Source: Alphaproteobacteria bacterium (GTDB taxonomy: Bacteria > Pseudomonadota > Alphaproteobacteria > SHVR01). Taken from it: a stretch of 39,925 nucleotides of DNA. The stretch lies in assembly GCA_009694185.1 (NCBI GenBank), contig SHVR01000022.1:1-39925 (forward strand), written 5' to 3'. The notes under the pieces are model-generated. The model was not told the DNA's origin and did no database searches. It saw only the letters and a list, made by a program, of their open reading frames with translations. Made by a program: the position numbers and the translations under genes. This document shows positions 34,525 through 39,925 of the stretch, in pieces; the stretch's first letter is position 1; each line of letters starts with the position of its first letter.

Positions 34525-36294
34525 TTATGCCTTGTCTTCGGCGTCGTCCTTATCGTCCTTATCGTCCTTGTCGTCCTCGTCGTCGCCACCGGCCTGCTGC
34601 TTGCGGCTGATCGCCGCGCCCAGAATGTCGCCGAGGCTCGCCCCGCTGTCGGAGGAGCCATATTGCGCCATGGCCTTCTTTTCCTCCTCGATCTCGACCG
34701 CCTTGATCGAGAGCGTGATCCGGCGCTGGGCCCGGTCCATGGTCACGATCTTGGCATCGACCTTCTCGCCGACGGCAAACCGCTCGGGGCGCTGCTCGCT
34801 GCGATCGCGGGAGAGGTCGGCCTTGCGGATAAAACCGATCAAGTCGCCAGGCAGTTGCACTTCGATGCCGCTATCGAGCACTTGGTTGACATGGCCGGTG
34901 ACGACCGCCCCCTTCTTCAGGGTGGCGCTTGCCGCCTCGAACGGATCGGCGGCGAGCTGTTTGATGCCGAGGCTGATCCGCTCTTTCTCCACATCCACAT
35001 CCAGCACCTTGACCCGGACCTGGTCGCCCTTCTTGAAGGATTTGACCGCTTCCTCGCCCGGCTTCTCCCAGTCGAGGTCGGAGAGGTGAACCATGCCGTC
35101 GATATCGCCCGGCAGACCGACGAACAGCCCGAACTCGGTGATGTTCTTGATCTCGCCCTCGACCTCGCTGCCGGCCCGATGCGCTTCGACGAACGTCTCC
35201 CATGGATTGCCGGCGGTCTGCTTGATACCGAGGCTGATCCGGCGCTTTTCCGAATCCACATCGAGGACGACGACCTCGACTTCCTGGCTGGTCGAGACGA
35301 TCTTGCCCGGGTGCACGTTCTTCTTGGTCCAACTCATCTCCGAGACATGCACCAGCCCCTCGACGCCGGGCTCCAACTCCACGAAGGCGCCGTAATCGGT
35401 GATGTTGGTAATCCGGCCGCGGAAGCGTCCGGCGACCGGATATTTGAGCTGCACGCCCTCCCACGGATCGGACTGCAACTGCTTTATGCCGAGCGAGATG
35501 CGCTGGGTTTCGGGGTTGAAGCGGATGACCTGCACGTCGACCGTCTGGCCGATCTGCAAGGCCTCACTTGGATGGTTGATGCGCCGCCACGCGATGTCGG
35601 TGACATGCAGCAAGCCGTCGACGCCACCCAAATCGATGAACGCGCCGTAATCGGTAATGTTCTTCACCACGCCTTGCAGGATCTGGCCTTCCTTTAGATT
35701 GGCGACCAGCTCGCTGCGCGCCTCGGCACGGGACTCTTCGAGGACGGCGCGGCGCGAGACCACGATATTGCCGCGGCTTCTATCCATCTTGAGAATCTGG
35801 AAGGGCTGCGGCGTACCCAACAGCGGGCCGATGTCGCGCACCGGACGGATGTCCACCTGACTACCGGGCAAGAAGGCGACGGCCCCCGAGAGATCGACCG
35901 TGAAGCCGCCCTTGACCCGGCCGAAGATGACGCCGCTGACTTTCTCGGCCTTTTCGAAAGCCCGCTCGAGGACAGTCCACGATTCCTCGCGCCGGGCCTT
36001 CTCACGGCTCAGCATGGCCTCGCCGTTGCGATCCTCCATGCGCTCCACGAAGACCTCGACCACGTCGCCCACCTGGAGCTCGGCCGGTTGACCGGGCGAT
36101 GCGAACTCCTTGACGGGCACCCGTCCTTCGGCCTTCAGGCCGACGTCAATCAGCGCGATGCCCTCTTCGATGGCAATGATCCTGCCCTTGACAACGGTCC
36201 CCTCGAAGGCGGCGGACTCTTTCAGGGACTCTTCGAGCATAAGGGCAAAATTCTCGCCCTTGCCCGGTTGCGTCGCGACGTTCGGTTCGGCCAT
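34525..36294 (-). CDS. rpsA: 30S ribosomal protein S1
   Basis: A 589-residue S1 protein with six S1 RNA-binding domains, roughly 32-100, 117-185, 203-270, 290-358, 377-445 and 464-535. Domains 3-6 carry repeated ITDYGAFVEL/GVEGLVHVSE-type blocks. It recruits mRNA to the 30S subunit. It is slightly longer than most alphaproteobacterial S1 proteins because of a low-complexity acidic tail of repeated Asp-Asp-Lys after residue 570. The Shine-Dalgarno is weak, as is usual for autoregulated rpsA genes. It lies after cmk, the conserved order. Confidence 0.97.
   Translation of the reverse strand: MAEPNVATQPGKGENFALMLEESLKESAAFEGTVVKGRIIAIEEGIALIDVGLKAEGRVPVKEFASPGQPAELQVGDVVEVFVERMEDRNGEAMLSREKARREESWTVLERAFEKAEKVSGVIFGRVKGGFTVDLSGAVAFLPGSQVDIRPVRDIGPLLGTPQPFQILKMDRSRGNIVVSRRAVLEESRAEARSELVANLKEGQILQGVVKNITDYGAFIDLGGVDGLLHVTDIAWRRINHPSEALQIGQTVDVQVIRFNPETQRISLGIKQLQSDPWEGVQLKYPVAGRFRGRITNITDYGAFVELEPGVEGLVHVSEMSWTKKNVHPGKIVSTSQEVEVVVLDVDSEKRRISLGIKQTAGNPWETFVEAHRAGSEVEGEIKNITEFGLFVGLPGDIDGMVHLSDLDWEKPGEEAVKSFKKGDQVRVKVLDVDVEKERISLGIKQLAADPFEAASATLKKGAVVTGHVNQVLDSGIEVQLPGDLIGFIRKADLSRDRSEQRPERFAVGEKVDAKIVTMDRAQRRITLSIKAVEIEEEKKAMAQYGSSDSGASLGDILGAAISRKQQAGGDDEDDKDDKDDKDDAEDKA
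34543..34586 (-). repeat. 9-bp tandem repeat coding the acidic tail of S1
   Basis: About four imperfect copies of a nine-base unit (TCGTCCTTA on the + strand) encode DEDDKDDKDDKDDAEDKA at the S1 C-terminus. Units are in frame, so copy-number change would only lengthen or shorten the tail. Confidence 0.85.
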
Positions 36295-36395
36295 GGAACA
36301 GCGGAGTCCTTTGGATGGTTGTCACAAACTCAAACAAATGCCCGAGCGCGCGGGTCCCCCGGCGCCCGACCTGCATAGACGCACGCAATCCCAGC

Positions 36396-36436
36396 GCCGG
36401 TCAATCCCAGTGCCGGTCAATCCGTGCCGGTCAATC
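36396..36436 (-). repeat. Three direct repeats spanning the cmk stop codon
   Basis: GCCGGTCAATC (+ strand) occurs at 36396-36406, 36412-36422 and 36426-36436, at offsets of 16 and 14 bases. On the coding strand it reads GATTGACCGGC; the first-read copy contains the cmk TGA, and the third is again in frame and gives a second TGA 30 bases later. The rest of the 136-bp cmk-rpsA gap shows no clear promoter. Confidence 0.93.
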
Positions 36437-37078
36437 GCCATGCGCCGACAAACGGCACCCGATGAGCGCCAATGCCCTGGCGAAGACCGCGTCGGCGTCG
36501 AGACCCGTCGTATCGAGTTCGACGGCATCTTGCGCCGGCACCAAGGGCGCGATGCCGCGCTGGCTATCGCGCTCGTCGCGCCCTCGTACCTCCACGAAGA
36601 CGCGCGCATATATACTCTCCACCCCCTCGCCAAGCAACTCCGTATGGCGGCGCCGGGCGCGGACCTCCGGCGTCGCGGTCAGGAACAGTTTTACCGTGGC
36701 GTCGGGGCAAACCACGGTGCCGATGTCGCGGCCGTCGAGGACGGCTCCCATGGCACCTCGCGGCGGGTGGTGGGCGAAGCTCCGCTGAAAGGCGAGGAGT
36801 GCCGCCCTGACACCTTCAATCGCCGCGACTTTCGAGGCGGCATCGCTCACCTCCGGCTGGCGCAGGCCGGCTTGCTCGAGATCGGCGGGTACCAGGCCCC
36901 GCGCAATGGCAGCGGCGGCGGTGGCGTCGTTTGCCTCGCCCCCGGCATCCAAGAGCTTCCGCGCGACTGCCCGATAGAGCAGCCCCGTGTCGAGATAGGC
37001 GAGCGCGAAATGGGCGGCGAGGCGCCGGGCGAGCGTACCCTTCCCGGCGGCGGCGGGCCCGTCGATGGCGATGATCAT
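36431..37078 (-). CDS. cmk: (d)CMP kinase (cytidylate kinase)
   Basis: A 215-residue nucleoside monophosphate kinase. The P-loop is [18 protein letters not shown] (4-21), followed by [32 protein letters not shown] and [18 protein letters not shown]. It phosphorylates CMP and dCMP. Its ATG overlaps the aroA TGA (ATGA), so translation is coupled. The 3' end carries stop-spanning direct repeats. Confidence 0.96.
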   Translation of the reverse strand: MIIAIDGPAAAGKGTLARRLAAHFALAYLDTGLLYRAVARKLLDAGGEANDATAAAAIARGLVPADLEQAGLRQPEVSDAASKVAAIEGVRAALLAFQRSFAHHPPRGAMGAVLDGRDIGTVVCPDATVKLFLTATPEVRARRRHTELLGEGVESIYARVFVEVRGRDERDSQRGIAPLVPAQDAVELDTTGLDADAVFARALALIGCRLSAHGD

Positions 37079-38421
37079 GCGGGCGCCGGCCCGATGTCGG
37101 CGCCGAGACCCCGCATCAGCGAGACGAAAGTCGGAAAGCTGGTTTCGATCGGGCGGCCATCGTCGATGGTAATGGGCTTCTTCGAGGCCATGCCGAGGAC
37201 GAGGAATGCCATGGCGATGCGATGATCGAGCCGGCTCGCGACCAGCACGCCGCCGGGCGGCCGGCCACCGCCGCGCACAGCCAGGCTGTCGGCGCCGGCC
37301 TCGACCGTAACCCCGGCCGCCGCCAGGCCCTCGGCGATCGCGGCCAACCGGTCGCTCTCCTTGACGCGCAGTTCCGCCAAACCGCGCATGACCGTCGTAC
37401 CCTCGGCGAAGGCGGCCGCCACGGCCAGAATGGGATACTCGTCGATCATGCTGGGCGCGCGCTCTGGCGGCACGTCGATGGCCCGGAGCCGGCTGGCCCG
37501 CACGATCAAGTCCGCGACGGGCTCGCCGGCTTCGGTCCGCTGGTTGGCGCGGGTGATGTCGGCCCCCATCTCCCTCAGACAGTCGAGGAGGCCGATGCGG
37601 CCGGGGTTCATGGCGATATTGATGAGGCGAATGTCGGAGCCGGGCAGCAGCAGCGCGGCGACCAGCGGGAAGGCCGCCGACGAGGGATCGCCCGGAACGA
37701 TGATCGTGGCGCCGCCGAACTCCGGAAAACCGTCGATGCTGATGGCGCGGCCCTTGGACGTTTCGTCGACGGCAACGGGCACGCCGAAATGCCGCAGCAT
37801 CCGCTCGGTATGGTCGCGGGTCGGCTGCGGTTCGATGACGGTCGTGCGCCCACGCGCGTTAAGCCCGGCCAAGAGAACCGCCGATTTTACCTGGGCCGAG
37901 GGCACCGGTAGTTGGTAGGTGATGGCGAGCGCGCTTTCGGCGCCAGTGACCGCGATCGGTAGGCGCCCGCCGCAACGGGTCACGAAGGTGGCTCCCATGC
38001 GGGCGAGCGGCTCGGTCGCGCGCAACATCGGCCGGCCGCGCAAGGATGCGTCGCCCGTGAGGAAGGCAGTGATCGGGTGGGTCGCCAGCACCCCCAACAT
38101 GAGGCGCGTGGGCGTGCCGGCATTGCCCATATCGAGGATATCGCCGGGCTCGCCCAATCCGCCGACGCCACAACCCTTGATCCGCCACTGGCCGGTACCG
38201 AGCCGCTCCGCCCCGGCGCCGAGCGCCTCGATCGCGGCGATCGTGCGCAGCACGTCCTCGCCCTCCAGGAGGCCGGCGATTTCGGTCGTGCCGGTCGCCA
38301 ACGCCCCAAGGATCAGGGCGCGGTGCGAGATCGACTTGTCACCCGGAACCCGTGCCTCGCCGGTGAGCGCGCCAGCCGTGCCGGACCCAAGCGGCGCCGC
38401 CGCGCCCGCTGCGTTTGTCAT
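37075..38421 (-). CDS. aroA: 3-phosphoshikimate 1-carboxyvinyltransferase (EPSP synthase, class II-like)
   Basis: About 448 residues from ATG 38421 (462 from ATG 38463). It catalyses the PEP-dependent sixth shikimate step. It aligns by memory with the CP4 enzyme along its length: [64 protein letters not shown] and LDHRIAM. The GDK, SAQxK and RxHxE class II motifs are present; the NxTR motif reads NPGR. At the position of CP4 Ala100 (GNAAT) it has Gly ([10 protein letters not shown]). Start 38421 is preferred because a GTGGGG stretch precedes it and 38463 has no ribosome-binding site. It heads the 14-gene - strand run. Confidence 0.95.
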   Translation of the reverse strand: MTNAAGAAAPLGSGTAGALTGEARVPGDKSISHRALILGALATGTTEIAGLLEGEDVLRTIAAIEALGAGAERLGTGQWRIKGCGVGGLGEPGDILDMGNAGTPTRLMLGVLATHPITAFLTGDASLRGRPMLRATEPLARMGATFVTRCGGRLPIAVTGAESALAITYQLPVPSAQVKSAVLLAGLNARGRTTVIEPQPTRDHTERMLRHFGVPVAVDETSKGRAISIDGFPEFGGATIIVPGDPSSAAFPLVAALLLPGSDIRLINIAMNPGRIGLLDCLREMGADITRANQRTEAGEPVADLIVRASRLRAIDVPPERAPSMIDEYPILAVAAAFAEGTTVMRGLAELRVKESDRLAAIAEGLAAAGVTVEAGADSLAVRGGGRPPGGVLVASRLDHRIAMAFLVLGMASKKPITIDDGRPIETSFPTFVSLMRGLGADIGPAPA

Positions 38422-38573
38422 CGCTTGCCCCACATTGGCTGACGCGCCGTCATGGCGGTTCATCTAGCATAACGGCCGGGAGCGGTGTTTTGTTTTGACA
38501 GTCGAGGCCCTTTTCTGGCAAGTGCTCCCCCCTTGATCAGGAGCTGCAGTCGCAGCGAAACCGGAGGTCTGGT

Positions 38574-38924
38574 TTGGGCAAGCCGGAATGGGGCAATAAG
38601 CGTGCCTGCCAGGGTTGCGGCGCGCGGTTCTATGACCTGCGTCGCGAGGCGATGGTTTGCCCGAAATGCGGGCATCAACACACGGCGGAGAGTTTCGCCA
38701 AGACCAAGCGCGTGCGCGCGGCACCGCCGGTCCAGGAAAAGGCGGTCGTCCGCCCGGTCCCCGAAGAATTGCTGGTCGCGGCGGGCGCGGGAATCGAAGG
38801 CGAAACCGAGGACGAGGAGGACGAAGAGCTTATTGAGGATACCTCCGAGCTCGCCGAGGACGATACCGACGTCGCCGATGTGATCGGCGGAGTCGACGAC
38901 AAGGAAGAAGACGTGCGGAGCTAG
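38574..38924 (+). CDS. TIGR02300 family protein (FYDLN acid-type)
   Basis: A 116-residue protein with an N-terminal zinc-ribbon-like region: CQGC (about 13-16), FYDLR where the family usually has FYDLN, and CPKC (about 30-33). A strongly acidic C-terminal half follows (EDEEDEELIEDTSELAEDDTD). The function of this alphaproteobacterial family is unknown. It starts with TTG: GGAGG at 38563-38567 lies six bases upstream, and family N-termini begin with Lys-Pro-Glu a codon or two later, as here. It is divergent from aroA; a TTGACA at 38495-38500 could be a -35 box, but I see no good -10. Confidence 0.9.
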   Translation: MGKPEWGNKRACQGCGARFYDLRREAMVCPKCGHQHTAESFAKTKRVRAAPPVQEKAVVRPVPEELLVAAGAGIEGETEDEEDEELIEDTSELAEDDTDVADVIGGVDDKEEDVRS

Positions 38925-38952
38925 TACCTCAGCCTAGCGACTGAAGTCGGTA

Positions 38953-38980
38953 TTGGCGGGCTGTCCGGTACCGGTATATT
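38953..38980 (+). promoter_or_regulatory. Predicted promoter of tRNA-Ala
   Basis: TTGGCG (38953-38958), a 16-base spacer and TATATT (38975-38980). Transcription would start near 38987, about 19 bases before the mature tRNA. Confidence 0.5.
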
Positions 38981-39005
38981 TTGCCACGGTGATACCTACA
39001 CGAAC

Positions 39006-39081
<76 letters not shown>

Positions 39082-39093
39082 CTACTCAAAGTC

Positions 39094-39121
39094 CCAACTC
39101 TTATCGGTTGGTATTTTTTTT
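39094..39121 (+). terminator. Intrinsic terminator of tRNA-Ala
   Basis: CCAAC (39094-39098) pairs with GTTGG (39107-39111), an eight-base loop, followed by TA and a run of eight T (39114-39121). It lies 12 bases after the tRNA CCA end. Confidence 0.7.
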
Positions 39122-39378
39122 GCCCGTTTCCCCAGTGAAAACGCCTTTGGCCTCGCGAGCGTCGCGCAAGTGGCGGTGCGTTTTCCGGCAAAATTCCCCA
39201 AAAAATCTCTCTCTGTTATCAGTAGGGACGCGAGCGCTCGCGACGCCACTTCGAGTATTTTCAATGACTTACAGGCAGCGGGTGCGAGAAGTAATTTGGT
39301 CGGGCGGCGGGGAATCGGAAAAAGAATCGCCACGGAGTTCGTTTGACGTATTGGGTAGACCTCGTTCGGTAAAATAGG

Positions 39379-39396
39379 TTGCGCAGATTTGCGCAA
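39379..39396. promoter_or_regulatory. Inverted repeat upstream of the hydrolase gene
   Basis: TTGCGCA (39379-39385), GATT, TGCGCAA (39390-39396): a perfect 7-bp dyad about 64 bases before the ATG at 39460. It could be a regulator site for the hydrolase gene. It directly follows an AT-rich TAAAATAGG that may be part of a promoter, though I see no well-spaced -35. Confidence 0.4.
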
Positions 39397-39459
39397 GCAA
39401 CGGTCGGACTGTGGCAGAACGCCACCTTCGGTGCCGCCTAGCCATTAAAGGGGTGTTCA

Positions 39460-39925
39460 ATGCGTTGGCGCACGTGGTTGCTTGCTTGGGTCGCGACGGG
39501 AGGGGTTGCGCCGGCCTCATCGCCACCGGATATCGCGTGTTTGCCCCAAGAGCGGGGCGCGCTTGAATTGGTCGCCCTCCGCCCTGGGTTTTTCACGGTC
39601 TCAGGTCGAATGGGTGGCTTTGATCCCTGTGAAACCGCCGTCAAATTCCGAATTCCCGCGGGCACAAGCAAACCGCCACTCATGATCAGTGTGCATGGGG
39701 GTGGCGGTATCCATGACGTCTTGAAGTCCGACGAGGCGTTTTTTGAGCACGGTATGGCGACCCTGGTCTTCGATGCCTATGCCATGCAAGGCCTACCCCG
39801 GCCGCAACTCCTTGTTCTGGGCACGCTCCGTCACCAATGAAGCTCGGCAACGCATGATCTACACGACTGCCTTAGCCGCGTATCGCTGGGCCATCCAGCG
39901 CACCGATATTGATGCCCACCGCATT
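39460..39925 (+). pseudogene. Alpha/beta-hydrolase (dienelactone hydrolase-like), frameshifted and cut by the window end
   Basis: The first frame gives 126 residues: a signal-peptide-like start (MRWRTWLLAWVATGGVAPASS), then PLMISVHGGGGIHD, the strand and oxyanion HGGG region of an alpha/beta hydrolase, and MATLVFDAYAMQGLPR. It ends at TGA 39838. From about 39812 the +1 frame continues the fold with LFWARSVTNEARQRMIYTTALAAYRWAIQ to the window end. The join lies in CAACTCCTTGTTC (about 39806-39817), consistent with one extra base. This is a real frameshift, a sequencing error or, less likely, programmed slippage. The catalytic Ser lies beyond the window. Confidence 0.75.

Larger units (their letters stand above)
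39082..39459 (+). other. Intergenic region after tRNA-Ala, less GC-rich
   Basis: No convincing gene. It contains the tRNA terminator, the palindromes CTCGCGAG (39152-39159) and CGCGAGCGCTCGCG (39229-39242), A/T-rich runs unlike the rest of the window, and an inverted repeat at 39379-39396. Frames open across it lack a family, a ribosome-binding site and the local codon bias. No copy of the tRNA 3' end, as expected for an att repeat, is seen within the window. Confidence 0.6.

Noticed and set aside
36295-36430. The direct repeats after cmk as a CRISPR-like array
   Set aside because: Units are 11 bases with 3-5 base spacers, no cas genes; a simple tandem duplication.
38495-38500. TTGACA as a promoter -35 box for the TIGR02300 gene
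   Set aside because: No acceptable -10 hexamer at 16-18 bases; noted only in the gene entry.

Overview
The window is a stretch of high-GC chromosome from an alphaproteobacterium. The evidence is the glyQ-glyS-ppdK block, the aroA-cmk-rpsA-(sppA)-ihfB-lapA run leading into trpFBA-accD-folC, a TIGR02300 (FYDLN-type) protein and a CP4-like EPSP synthase. A Rhodospirillales/Rhizobiales-type lineage is my inference; no species can be named from the sequence.

Region 1 (1-13.8 kb) is a catabolic or accessory region. It holds an O-acetylhomoserine sulfhydrylase (- strand), an enolase-superfamily sugar-acid dehydratase-like enzyme (- strand), and a divergent + strand run of two tandem class II aldolase/adducin paralogues, an aspartate-dehydrogenase-like enzyme and an amidase. 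A small ParE/RelE-type toxin-antitoxin pair lies convergent to the amidase. Then follow an amidohydrolase, a repeat element, an SDR oxidoreductase with an M20 peptidase (- strand), a ThDP-dependent enzyme translationally coupled to a class V aminotransferase, and a small secreted protein. The mix of C-N hydrolases, aldolases, a ThDP enzyme, a dehydratase and an amino-acid dehydrogenase suggests breakdown of an amide- or amino-containing acid; the substrate is unknown.

Region 2 (14.2-24.7 kb) carries glyQ-glyS-ppdK behind a good sigma-70-type promoter, a small membrane peptide followed by modABC (molybdate uptake), a HipO-like M20 amidohydrolase, and trxA with an unusual WCQPC active site and an operator-like palindrome at its predicted transcription start.

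Region 3 (38.4 down to 24.7 kb, all - strand) is a 14-gene co-directional run in transcription order: aroA, cmk, rpsA, sppA, ihfB, lapA, an ornithine-cyclodeaminase-like gene, a DAO-family oxidase, trpF, a patatin-like phospholipase, trpB, trpA, accD, folC. Most junctions overlap or are a few bases long. The cyclodeaminase/oxidase pair and the patatin gene look like insertions into an otherwise familiar core cluster.

Region 4 (38.5-39.9 kb) holds a TTG-started TIGR02300 protein, tRNA-Ala(GGC) with promoter and terminator, a less GC-rich 380-bp intergenic stretch, and a frameshifted alpha/beta-hydrolase gene running off the window edge. This could be the edge of an island beside a tRNA.

The most unusual DNA-level signal is a recurring one: short tandem duplications spanning stop codons at the 3' ends of three genes (two aldolases and cmk), each recreating an in-frame second stop. 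I see no CRISPR array, prophage or transposase. I found no clear new defence or mobile system.
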